The notes below the pieces were generated by a model that had not been told where the DNA came from, ran no database searches, and saw only the letters and a program-made list of their open reading frames with translations. Below, one piece after another: positions 1-15,600 of a stretch of DNA of 64,000 nucleotides. Each line of letters opens with the position of its first letter. Positions within the stretch are counted from its first letter, which is position 1. Source of the stretch: Sitta carolinensis (Eukaryota > Chordata > Aves > Passeriformes > Sittidae); contig CM063298.1 in the NCBI GenBank assembly GCA_032173965.1, positions 11,655,501-11,719,500 of the forward strand, in the 5' to 3' direction. A program made the translations under genes and the position numbers.

Positions 1-1184
1 TCCCTGCGTTGTACGTCCCAAGTTTTGTGGCTCGCTGGGAGAGAGGAGAACTCCCAGTGGCCGTGGGAAAGACACTCCTGGCCCCAAAGATGGGGATCAG
101 CTCATCCATCTCTGCAGAGCTTCTTCGGAGCTGGTCCAGCCAACACCTGGCACGGCTGCACAGGAGGGGAATGAAGCTCCCAGGAGAACAAAGCCCTTCT
201 GCCCTGACAGTCCCCGCAGGGACAGCGGGTTCAGGCTCCTGACAGCAGAGCAGGAGGTGCGTGAGGCAGCTGTGGCAGCTCAGCAGCAGGCACAGCAGGC
301 AGAGCCCACAGAAGACAAAGAAAGAGCCAGAAGGAAAGCCTGGCTGAGGAAAGTCAAAGGCCTTCCTGTGGATTCTTTTACTGGGGAGAGGAAAACACCT
401 GCTCCAGAACTTGGGCATAACACATTTATCTGAGGTGATCCCCGAGTCCAACCGAGAGCCACAACCTGGGATCCTGGTGTCCAGCTGAGTCTGCCATGTG
501 GCTTTCAGTGAAAAATACAGATATATTCATTTATAGATATTTAAGTATATTCAAGCGTACTCCCTGTGGTTTCAAGTGTAAAACACATCCCAACTGTAAG
601 TTTTCCTAAGCAATACTATTGGTATATTCAGCTATTCTCAAGGCAGTGAGTGGACTGAGCCTTCTCCTGGACTTAACTCCCCAAATCTGCTGCTGTTACC
701 AGCATGGCACTATCTGACACCAGCACAGCTCAGGATGGGCTCAGCCCAGTGAGAACAATAATAAAGACATCTTATCAGAGTTTTTTGTGGATCGATTAGG
801 GTGTAGAAGCTGAGGATGTGTGGACTGCAAGCTGATGGATCAGTGGCACAAAGCCTGCTTGGAGGCCAGTAGCTGGAGGTTGATCCTGGGCCTGATTTGT
901 TCAACACCATCATTAATTAATGCCCTGGGCTGTGGGCAGGGTGCCCTGAGGTGCCACCAGCCCCACAGCGGTGCTGCCATCCAGGGGGACCAGGCTGGAC
1001 ACGGAGCTGAGAGAAGCCCAGGAAGTTCAGCAGGGGAAGCTCCAGTGCTGCCCTGGGGAGGGACAGCCCCAGGACCTGTGGAGAGCAGCTTAAACTTCAT
1101 TTCTGTGAAATGCAAAATAGGGTAAGGGGTTCCATTTCCCATTTTCATGGATAAATGCCTACATGTACTTGATTGTGGAAGGTT
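1..1184. other. intergenic, no gene recognised
   Basis: Mixed-composition unique sequence. Short open frames here have no protein-like features and no splice context that I could join into a gene. It may be the 3' flank of a gene lying to the left of the window. Confidence 0.5.
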
Positions 1185-1250
1185 TCCTGCCCATGGCAGG
1201 GGGATGGTCTTTAAGGGTTCTTCTCACCCCAACCATTCTGTGACTTTGTG
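1185..1250 (+). mobile_element. CR1-type LINE 3' end fragment
   Basis: The stretch 'catggcagggggatggtc' followed by 'accccaaccattctgtgac' matches the familiar 3' terminus of avian CR1 elements (cleaned-up form: gg-ccttccaacccaaaccattctatgatt). It is short and 5'-truncated. Confidence 0.6.
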
Positions 1251-1479
1251 GTTTCCACTAATGCTGAGGACTTAACAGGAGGACAAAACCCTCTCTAGTA
1301 TTTGAAAAAAGCTGTTTTTCTAGCTTTGAGTATCTGGGCTGGTGTACCAAAAATCTGTTGCATCAGAGGTGCGAGAGAAGCCAGCTCTGCCCATGGTCAT
1401 GTCAAGGGGCTTTCAGCAGCTGTTCTGGTTTGAAATCCAAGTCCCTGAAACCCTCCCCACAGCGATCAGCGATCAGTGC

Positions 1480-1732
1480 TGTTTACCCCAGCGCCAGCTC
1501 CGACCCGCGGAGCCGGGGGGCCGGCAGCGGCACTGCGCTCCGCCACGGGATGGCAGCGGCGCCCAAGGCAGGGAGCAGCGGCCCTGCGGCCCAGGCACGC
1601 CGCCACAGCCGCCGGGGAAAGCCGATGGACAGCGGCACGGCAGGGCGGTGGAGGCGAGCAGAGCGCTCCTGCGGCCCGCGGGTCCGCAGCGCCGGGGCTG
1701 CACCGAGCCCCGACATCGCCTTCGGGCCGCGG
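1480..1732. other. CpG-rich stretch without recognised gene
   Basis: GC-rich and CpG-rich sequence with overlapping open frames in several phases, as expected from composition alone. It could be the outer part of the TVP23B CpG island. I see no exon I can name. Confidence 0.35.
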
Positions 1733-1852
1733 GAAGCTGGGACAGGCGTCGGAGATGGCCTGGAGGGAATTGACCTGCGGCACGGGCCAGGGGAAGCTGG
1801 GACAGGCGTCGGAGATGGCCTGGAGGGAATTAACCTGCGGCACGGGCCAGGG
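1733..1852. repeat. 60-bp direct tandem duplication
   Basis: Two adjacent 60-bp copies (1733-1792 and 1793-1852). They differ at one base that I can see: 'gaattgacctg' against 'gaattaacctg'. Confidence 0.9.
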
Positions 1853-1876
1853 AGGCCCCCGGACCACCCGCTCCGC

Positions 1877-2278
1877 TCAGGCGGGGCCGGCTCCACTCGG
1901 GATCCTCAGGATCCCCCGGGTCCCCTCAGGCGGGGCCGGTTCCACTCGGGATCCTCAGTTTCCCCCGGTTCCCCTCAGTTTCCCCCGGTTCCCCTCAGTT
2001 TCCCCCGGTTCCCCTCAGGCCGTTCGGTTCCCCGGTTCCCCTCAGGCCGTTCGGTTCCCCGTTCCCCTCAGTTTCCCCCGGTTCCCCTCAGGCCGTTCGG
2101 TTCCCCGGTTCCCCTCAGACCGTTCGGTTCCCCGGTTCCCCTCAGTTTCCCCCGGTTCCCCTCAGTTTCCCCCGGTTCCCCTCAGGCCGTTCGGTTCCCC
2201 GGTTCCCCTCAGTTTCCCCCGTTCCCCTCAGGCCGTTCGGTTCCCGGTTCCCCTCAGGCCGTTCGGTTCCCCCGTTCA
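1877..2278. repeat. minisatellite upstream of TVP23B
   Basis: It opens with two copies of a block containing 'ctcaggcggggccgg' and 'ccactcgggatcctcag'. It continues as interleaved units of about 19-27 bp built from 'ttcccctcagtttccccc' and 'ttcccctcaggccgttcg'. Open frames on both strands here are repeat artefacts. Confidence 0.9.
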
Positions 2279-2319
2279 CCCCTCCCCTCAGGGCCGTTGT
2301 CGCCAGCAGCGCGCCACCC

Positions 2320-2511
2320 CGGCCACGTCTCGCGCCCGGCATCGCGCACGCGCGGGGCGGGGCGGGGCGGCCGGGAGGGGTCACGGGCCCCGTCTCGATT
2401 GGTCCGTGGGCCGTGACGCACGAGGGAGTGGGCGGGATGATGGAGTACAGCGCGCTGCGATTGGTCCGCGCGCGTGACGCGTGCGGTGAGGCGGAAGTGG
2501 GGGCTCCGACC
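2320..2511 (+). promoter_or_regulatory. TVP23B: CpG-island promoter of TVP23B
   Basis: The sequence is dense in CpG and GC boxes (a 'ggggcggggcggggcgg' run near 2355-2371 and GGGCGGG at 2430-2436). Two inverted CCAAT boxes read ATTGG at 2398-2402 and 2460-2464, each followed by TCCG and then TGACGC (2414 and 2475). An ETS-type GGAAGT lies at 2493-2498. There is no TATA box. The arrangement fits a housekeeping promoter with its start site shortly before the ATG at 2512. The precise start site is inferred. Confidence 0.7.
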
Positions 2512-7180
<4,669 letters not shown>

Positions 7181-7274
7181 GTGTGGTGGGAGCCTCCAGC
7201 CAGGCTGCATTCCAGCAGTGACCCACAGAGAAAGTTCCTCTGACCTGCACACGAGGTGTGAATCAAAAGAAGTA

Positions 7275-7280
7275 AATAAA
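7275..7280 (+). promoter_or_regulatory. TVP23B: AATAAA poly(A) signal, proximal, TVP23B
   Basis: AATAAA lies 95 bases after the TVP23B stop codon in an AT-rich context, and is the first canonical signal downstream. A second candidate, ATTAAA at 8266-8271 in an AT-rich patch, would give a longer 3' UTR of about 1.1 kb. Confidence 0.6.
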
Positions 7281-9248
7281 TTGTGCAAGACTTGAGGTTA
7301 ACACTCCTGGCAACTTATATTCCATTTCCCAGTAGCAGTTTATGTTTAAGTCCTCTCTTTAGTTTGATTAAAAAGAATTAATTTGCTTAAACTTTAAATT
7401 AAAAGATAGCCTGAGTGGGTTTCATACAGGTTTAAAACTACTGGATGAGTTAAAAGAAAACTGCTGGAGATTCTTCAGAAAAGCCCCATACAGGCTGATC
7501 CTTGGGAACTCTCCCGCTCCTTCAGCACTTGAGTGCTTTCAGTCATGGACAGGTTTTGCTCTCAGAGGTTGTTGCTGCTTCTGTCACAGTGTGGGCAGTG
7601 ATTTTTTGGCCCTGCATCCCTCACTGTGTGGCTGAGTGGTTGCATGGGGGGCACCTGAAGGAAATGGAGCTGCTGGGAAGGTCCCTGAAGTCTCCTGGCA
7701 GCTGCAGGGGGTGACCTGTGGGCAGGTCCTGGTTTTCTGCAGCATTCCCTGGGGGAGCCTCCTACAGCCCCGTGGGAATCCCTGCAGGCCTGGGCCTGCC
7801 TGGGGAGAGCAGAGCAGTTTCCAGGGAAGGCTGCAGCCTGGGCAGGCACACTGAGGCTGTCCTGGGGGGCCCTGGGGCTGTTCCCAGTCCCCGAGGCTGT
7901 GGGGATGTGGCTGCCCTGGCACAGGGTGGCACTGTCAGGGCGTTCCCCCTGATCTGAGCTGGGCACTCAGCTGGGGTTTGGGGCTGGCAGTGCTCAGGGC
8001 TGTGTTCTGAGCCTGGCTCTGCACAGGGCCAGTTCCTCCTCCTGGGTTCTGTCCCTGGGTTCCACAGCAGCAGGTGCTGCAGGCTCTGGGTGAGGGGTTG
8101 TGACTGAGGATCGTGGTTGGGTTTTGGCTCCTGGGTGCTGTGAGCTCTGGGGCTGCATTACTCGGGGGGCTCTCCCTGTGCTCGGCAGTACTGGCAGCTG
8201 TACGTTTGTTTAACTCTTTGGATTGATACCTTCCTTTTGTAAATACCTATTTATAAAATCTTGAGATTAAAATACTGCTTTGTTTAACCAGCCCAGCCGT
8301 CCCTTCTGTGGTTCCTGGCTCAGCTTGCTCTCTGCCCCGTGTCCTTGTCAGGATTTCATTGTCCATTAACAGTGCAGTTCCCCCAGCTCTGGCACAGTTC
8401 CTGTCACCCAGGGCTCTGCAGTTTTCCCTGGGCAGACACTGCCCGAGCTGCTGGAGCTGAAGTCTCTCCAAGGCTCATCCCCTTCTGAGGGCAGAGGTGC
8501 CCCCTGCCGACCCCCTGCCCGGTGCCCACCCCAGAGGGGCTTCAGTCCCCACTTATCCCCAAGGGATCAGTTCTGTCTGGGGAATCAGTGCAAAGAGGCC
8601 AGATTCAGTCAGGTAAGGCCCCTCAGCAGCCCCATGGGGAGGTGCAGGTCCTGCAGGAGTGGGAGGAGTGGGAATCCTGCCTGCTCCAGCCCAGCCCCTG
8701 CTCACTGCTGGGCCGAGGGGCTGGCACAGCTCCAGCCACGAGCTGCTGCTTCTAGGAGCTTGAAAAGCTTTGGACATCATGTTTATTCACCTGCTGCCAA
8801 AGCTCCCCCCAGACTCCTGGAAAACAGGGCTTTTCTGGAAGCTGCAGTTTATTTAACCAAGGACAGAGGCATTTCTTAGTAGGTGCCTTTAAATAGAGCC
8901 TTCTTTGGGTTATTTTTAGCTTTTGGCAAACATTCAGGCTTTTGGGTTCTGAGAAATTGGCAGTTTATTGCATTTCTGTCATGGATCAGAACCAAATTTC
9001 TTATCTCTGCTGCACTTGGGTGTGAGTCTGGTTTGATTCTCACTCGCTGTGTGCTGGGGTTTCCTGGGGAGCAGGAAGTGGGAGTTGCCTCAGAGAAGAG
9101 AAATTCTCTGAATGTGCTTTTTTTCCACAAGCCCCAGGACTCCACACCGAGCCAACTCCTGGAGCATCAGCTGAGTATGGCTGGCCCCACCTCAGACCTG
9201 GGTGGGGCTGAACTTGGAGGGTTTACAGAGCAGAAATTCCCCAGGAGC
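7281..9248. other. TVP23B 3' flank or extended 3' UTR
   Basis: Unique sequence with no coding features recognised. The AT-rich segment 8210-8285, with ATTAAA at 8266, could mark the distal end of a long TVP23B 3' UTR. Beyond it nothing is supported. Confidence 0.4.
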
Positions 9249-9288
9249 AATAATAATAGTAATAGTAGTAATAGTAACAGTAGTAGTA

Positions 9289-9330
<42 letters not shown>

Positions 9331-9332
9331 GT
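9249..9332. repeat. AAT trinucleotide microsatellite
   Basis: A run of AAT/TAA triplets. The left half is interrupted by AGT and AAC variants; the right half is a pure AAT run of about 15 units. Confidence 0.95.
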
Positions 9333-9654
9333 AAACTCTTTGCTCTGAAATAGTGAAATATGGCTGGGATGGTGCAAGCACAGGCGGGGTGGTGCAAGCA
9401 CAGCTGGAAGGCAGCATTTGGATTATCCTCATCTCCCAGGCAGAGCCCTGTTTGCCGTCCCTGGAGCTGGGGCCGGGCGGGCCCCGGGGCGCCGTGGCTG
9501 TCCGGGGTGCTGACAGCCACCCCTGCCGTCCCTGTCCCCTGGCTGCTCCCCGCGGGATGCTGGGTTTGGGACAGAGGCGCTGCTTTCCCCGGCCCTGTGC
9601 TTCAGCATATCCCTGGCATCGGGATGTTGGAGCATCGGGGCGCTTCTCGACCTC

Positions 9655-10106
9655 CTCGTGTCCCCGTCTCTCGGTGTCCCGGTCCCGTCTCTCGTCCGTC
9701 TCTCTCGGTGTCCCGGTCCTCCCCTCGGTGTCCCGGTCTCCCCTGGGTGTCCCGTCTCTCCCCTCGGTGTCCCGTCTCTCCCCTCGGTGTCCCGCCTCCC
9801 CTCGGTGTCCGGTCTCTCCCCTCGGTGTCCCGGTCTCTCCCCTCGGTGTCCCCGTCTCTCCCCTCGGTGTCCCCGCTCTCTCCCCTCGGTTCCCCGCTCT
9901 CTCCCTCGGTGTCCCGCTCTCTCCCCTCGGTGTCCCCGCTCTCTCCCCTCGGTGTCCCGGTCTCTCCCCTCGGTGTCCCGGTCTCTCCCCTCGGTGTCCC
10001 CGCTCTCTCCCCTCGGTGTCCCGGTCTCTCCCCTCGGTTTCCCCGGTCTCTCCCCTCGGTGTCCCCGCTCTCTCCCCTCGGTTTCCCCGCTCTCTCCCCT
10101 CGGTGC
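9655..10106. repeat. about 20-bp minisatellite (ctctcccctcggtgtcccgg)
   Basis: About 22 head-to-tail units of 'tctcccctcggtgtcccg' type with small length variants (17-22 bp). It explains the long Ser/Pro-rich (+) and Gly/Arg/Glu-rich (-) open frames here. Confidence 0.95.
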
Positions 10107-12315
10107 TGTCCAGGTGCTGAGTTCGGGAGCCGGAGCCTGCCCCAGCTCCCCTCTGGCTGCCCTCTGCTCTGGGCTGTTCGGGGGCACAGCTTCAGCCCAG
10201 AGCTGGGCAGCGTGTCTGGGTTTGCCTCTCCTGCAGCCTGGGAAGGGAAGCATCCTGCTTTCCTAAGAGAGGAAGAGGAGGAGACAGGATTTAAAGCCCA
10301 GGAAGCAAACCCATGGAGCTGCAGCCCCCCGAGCATGTCAGGTACTGGATTAATTATTGCCTGGACAAGCAAGATCTGCCTTCAAGATTGCTCCTGTGGA
10401 AATGGCCCCTCTGGTCATGCCAAAGGTCCCCTTAACCCAAACTCCCCTTGCTGAGCCTGCTTTATGCTGCTGCTGAGGAATTGCTGATGGAAAACCTCTT
10501 GCACTGCAGCCTGGGCCAGCCTGTGAGCAGGAGCCCAGAGGCTGTGTCTGCTCCTACAGCTCTGAAGCTGGCTCAGGAATTACTGGCATGGAAACCCTCC
10601 CGTGGCAATGACTTCCACAAACCTGTGTGCCTGGGGAACCCCTCTGGTCACCTTCCCCGGGACAGAAACTCCCATGCTTTTGTTTTATTCCCATTTTTGG
10701 TGGATTTCCTCCCCTCAACTATTAATTTGTAAATTACTCAATTAATGGCTGTTAATGCCAGGCCAGCCCATCTCACATTGCTCCACATTTCCAAGAGCTT
10801 TAATATTTCCCAGAATGTTTGCCAAAGCCACTCTGAGGTTCTCCAGCTGATTCTTCTCTCTGTGAACCCTGGTCTGTAGAAGTCCCAGCATTTTGCTCCA
10901 CATGGGAGTTGGACCTTCTGCTCTGTTGTTCCCCACATTCCTCCAAGAATCCTTAAAATCCACCAGGATCACACTTGCCACGTCCCACCCATCTGGCACC
11001 AGGAGAGGCATCAGCCTGGGGATTAATTTCTCCCTGAGTTCATCCCCTCTGGACTCCTCCTGGAAACCTCCTGGGCCTGTGGAGTCATTCCTCTGAGTTT
11101 TCCCTCTCTGTGTCACCAACCTGCTTCCATTTGGTTCATTTGGGGTGAACTCTCCAGCGTTTCCTCCTCCCTTTTTATTTAACGCCAAGGCGCTGTGTAA
11201 ACACCTCCATAGTAACGGCTGGAGCCCGTGAGTCATTCAGCTTTTCTGCCACGGCTCACTGCCTGCTCCTGCTGCTGTCCTGATGCCAGGGCAGGGGAGG
11301 GCTCAGCTCTTACTCACCCTTTCCTCCTCAGGGCACCCCTGTTGGGCCCAGCCCTGTTTCATGGTTTGTGTCACCCCTGCCCCTCCAGGGGTTGTTCAGC
11401 CCCAGCGGGACCTTCTGTGCTTGTCACCTGTCCCTCTCCTCGCCTCAGTTTCCTTTCACCAGTACCTGGATTATGTTTTGTTCTTGTTGGAGCCCTCTCT
11501 CACACCCAGAGCCTGCTGTAGAAGGAATTTGTATCACCTCAGGTGTTGGGAACTTCCACTGCTCCTTCCCAGCACCTGCGAGCCCACTGGAGGTGCCACC
11601 TGTTCCAACCCAAACTCTCACCTAAAATCTCTTCAGGTGAGGAAGAAACGATTCCCTCACCTTTTGTGATCCCTCGATTTCTCATGTTTTGAATTGCAAG
11701 GTTGTTCCCAGGAGTTTGGCTTAATTAGGACTGGACTGGATGGAGCTGTGGGCAGGGACTTTGCTTGGCCCCGGCTCCATCCCTGGGGCAGGTGCTGGGG
11801 GCTCAGCCGGGTGCAGGTTGGAGTTCCGGGGTGTGGAGCATCACCAGGCACCCCCAGCCAGGTGAGGGGGACCAGACGGCGCTGCCCCGGGCCCTGGGCT
11901 GCGCAGGGACACGGCCGGTCCGAGCCCCACGGGGCACGGCAGGACCCGAGCAGCCGCGGGCTTTTCCCATCAGTGGGAGCTGCTGGGCAGCGCAGCGTCG
12001 CCCGGCTGTGCCCAGGCGGGGCAGCGCCAGGGGACACCTGCGGACAAAGCCTCCTCCTCCCCGCGGCCCGAGGGCAGCTGCAGCGAACATCTGGAGCCGC
12101 ACAGCTGGGCCGGCCCTGCCCCGGGTGCCTCCAGCCTCTGCCCGCGCTCGGAGCCGCCCCGTCCCTCTCCAAAGGCGCGCGGCAGCAGAGGGAGCCCTTG
12201 GCTTTGTTCAGAGAACGATTAAATCAATCATAACCCAAAAACGCAGCTGAGAAAGCGCTCGGGGCGGGCGGGCTGCAAGCAGCTCCCGGGATCAATCCTG
12301 AGGAGTCCGGAGCCA
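10107..12315. other. intergenic; one unassigned minus-strand ORF
   Basis: No gene recognised. A 164-codon ATG-initiated frame runs on the minus strand from 11236 to 10742. It is not low-complexity (it contains PLLVPDGWDVASVILVDF) but shows no family, signal peptide or membrane segment I know. It may be an old transposon fragment or chance. Confidence 0.3.
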
Positions 12316-12685
12316 CCGGTGGGGTGGCACTGCGGAAGGCAGGGTGGCACTGCGGAGGGCAGGGTGACACTGGGAAGGGCAGAGTGGCACTGCAGAGGGC
12401 AGGGTGACACTGGGGAGGGCAGGGTGGCATTGCAGAGGGCAGGGTGACACTGGGAGGGCAGGGTGACACTGAGCAGGGCAGGGTGGCACTGCAGAGGGCA
12501 GGGTGGCACTGCAAAGGGCAGGGTGACACTGGGGAGGGCAGGGTGACACTGAGCAGGGCAGGGTGGCACTGCGGAGGGCAGGGTGGCACTGGGGAGGGCA
12601 GGGTGGCACTGGGGAGGGCAGGGTGGCACTGCGGAGGGCAGAGTGGCACTGGGGATGGCAGAGTGGCACTGCAGAGGGCAGGCTG
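12316..12685. repeat. 20-bp minisatellite (gggcagggtggcactgcgga)
   Basis: About 18 units of 20 bp with alternating gtggcact and gtgacact forms. All coding-looking frames across it are repeat-derived. Confidence 0.95.
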
Positions 12686-15600
12686 CCACCCGGTGCCACC
12701 AGCTCACAGAGGGTGACAAACGGGGCACAGCCACCACAGGCAGCGCTGGGGCCGGGCAGGGGCAGAGCGGGATGTGAGGGGATATAACGGGAACATGATT
12801 CACTGCTCTGGCGTTCCAGGGGGTGTGAGCAACCTCTGCAGCTGGAAAAAGGCAGTAAAAAGTGAATTTGCTGCCAGCTCTGTGTGTGTGGGACCGGCTG
12901 CCTGGGCTGGCTCCTCAAACAGCCCTTGGGCCTGCCCCCATTTGGGGGAATAAGCTGTGATTTAACAAATGCTCCCCAGACAAGGACTCAGCCCAGAGCC
13001 TCAGGTGGAAAAGCCTATTGAAAATTAGAGTCCAAATGGCCAAAGGAGGATTTTCCATCTGCATCCCTGCAAGTAACTACAGGAAATTTGTAGGAAGAGC
13101 TGTCATTCTGAAAGGATTTATGCAAAAAAAGAGAGTCCAGGCAGGGAATGACAAATGGGACTGAGTGGGAATGGGCTGATCCCTGGGCTGATCCACACAC
13201 GAGCTTGAGGATCCTGCAGAGTTTGGCTGTGGCTGCCTGGCTCCACCCAACCTGTGCAATCTGGTTGAGGGAAGGCAGATTTCCCTGGAAATCCAGATTT
13301 CCCATTCTGGGATGGCCTTTGCCAGGCTGGGAGAGGAAGGCGTGTGTCAGGGTCGGAGGGATTACCCATGGATTTGGGATAGATTACCTGGAATTTTTGA
13401 ACTTCAGGGCCTGCTTAACTTAAGCTCAACACCACCCAAAGGTGTGGAAGAAGCAGGAGCCTTGCAATTCCCTCAGGGAATAATTCCCAGCTTGGCCTCC
13501 TGAGCATCCTCCTCCAGGAGCACCCAGAGCCCCAGATGTGAACCCACAGCTCAGGTCTCTCCTGCTCTAAATAAGTACCAGGAGGAAATTCCAGTCCTGG
13601 CCCCTCTTGGCAAGGCTCTCGGTTCTGCTCTCATGGTTTGAGCCGCAGGACCTCTGACTTCCAGCTGCAAAAATCTTGTAGTTACACAAGAGGAAGCAGC
13701 ACAGCTCAAGTGCACGGGAATTATCCCGTGTCCTGAAGCTCTGCTGGGCCTGGAAGCCATCTGTGTGACCTTCCCGGGGTCGGAGGGGAGACATTCCGTC
13801 TTTCCTGTGTCATTCTCGATAAAAAGCCAGAATCTGGCTGCTGCTCGCAGCCCTGGCAGACGCTGGGTCTGTGTGTGGGACACTCGGAGCTGTTTTCTTT
13901 AAATGTGATTTAGCAACGCCCAAGCGTGTCCAGCCGGGAGCCGCCGGATCCCGGGGATGTGTCAGGGCCTTCAAGGAAAGGGAGTAAAGAATGAACACAA
14001 CTTGAGGGCTGAAACCTTGGAAGTCTGCAGCACTCAGCAGCTGCGAGGGGAAATGGTGAGGATCTCGGTGTCTGGAGGGAATTTCAAGCTTGGACACGGA
14101 TCCAAGCTGCGGCAGCGCTGCCTGGACACGGCGAGACGCTGTTCAGTGACTCCACTGCTCCCCGGCAGGAGCAGCAGTCCCTGCCGGCCCTGCCCCTGCA
14201 GTGCTGAGCCTCTGGCTGGGTCGGGAGACGCTGGAGCTGCCGGGCACTCGCTGGACACCGGGGGGACTCAGATTTCCCGGAGCTGTTCTTATCTCGTCCT
14301 GCCCGCTGCCCTTCCCCAGCGTGCTGGGCTTTCCTGTGGATCCCACACACTCCCAGAGCTGGCACAGGGTCAGGGCAGGTCTGTGTCCCCAGCCCAGCTT
14401 CTCCTGCAGGGAAAGGCCACGAGGCTGAGCAATCCCACTCAAGAATCCTGGGAAACCCCTCCAGAGCACTCACCCAGCCCTGAGGGTCTCTTAACCAGGC
14501 AGAGGAGGAGGGATGTGTGTCATGCTGGATGAAAAGGGATTTTTGGGGCTGTGGTGAGACCCCCTGGATGTGATCCTGGGGAAGGAGTGGCTTGGAGGAG
14601 TTCCCCAGGGATTTCCCTGTGTATCCCTCACAGAATAAGCATCTCTGGCTGTAAACAATAAACCCTGGAAATTGTTCCACTCCCCCTGCACATCCCAAAG
14701 GCACCTGGAAAGGAGCCCAGCCCCGGGAGGAGGATGGTGCAGGCCATGCCGAGTGTCCGGCTCTGCAGGGCCGGGATTTGGTGGAAGTGATGCGGGGCTT
14801 GGCCGGATTTGTGTCACACCAGGAGTGGCCTTGGCTCCCGTCCTGCCAGAGCCCAGCCGGGAGCTGGGCTGGCACACGTTGTCCTCATGCTGCTTTTTCC
14901 AGAGCAAGGCTCTTCCCAGGGCAGGGGGCTCCCAGAGGAAGGGATTATTCATTTCCAGGAATGTTTGAACTAGAGGGAGCTCCTGGATTCCTCCTCAGTG
15001 CTGGCTGTGTTCCCTCAGCGCTGGATCCGCTCTGTCCATGGGGAACCCTCTGGCATCAGCTCCTGGTGCCACCCAGGCAGCTCCCGGCTGGGCTGGGCTG
15101 ATCCCTGGAGCCTGCCAGGGTGGGCAGAGGGTGCTGACACCTCCTGTGCAAGGCTAGGCTCTCCCAGGGCAGGGACTGTTGGATCCAGGGGCGTTTCCAT
15201 GGGTGCAGACAACTCATCCCGATGGAAAACTCTTCCCTGAGCTCCCTCAGGCCCTTACAGCACAGGACCTGTGCCCCAGCCTGTCACAGAGGAACCACAA
15301 ACCAGAAAAATATTCTTTTTCTTCTTCTGAACCTTCATCCCCTTCTCTTGTTAGCTCGGCCTTGGGGGGCTCAGATCTCCCCTGGGAGCTGCTCCCTTCA
15401 TCCCCCCTGCTCTCATCCCTCTGGGACGGGCCACCAGCATCCCCTGGGCAGGGAGCCCGCCGTGCCCCAGGTGGGATAACCTCACCCTCAGCTCCGATCC
15501 CTTCTCCTGCCCTCCTCCCTGGGCTGTGGGAGCTCCGTGCACCCTGCGGCTCCCGCCCCGCATCCCCGCCGCTCCAGCCCAGGGCGGGGCGGCGCTGGGG

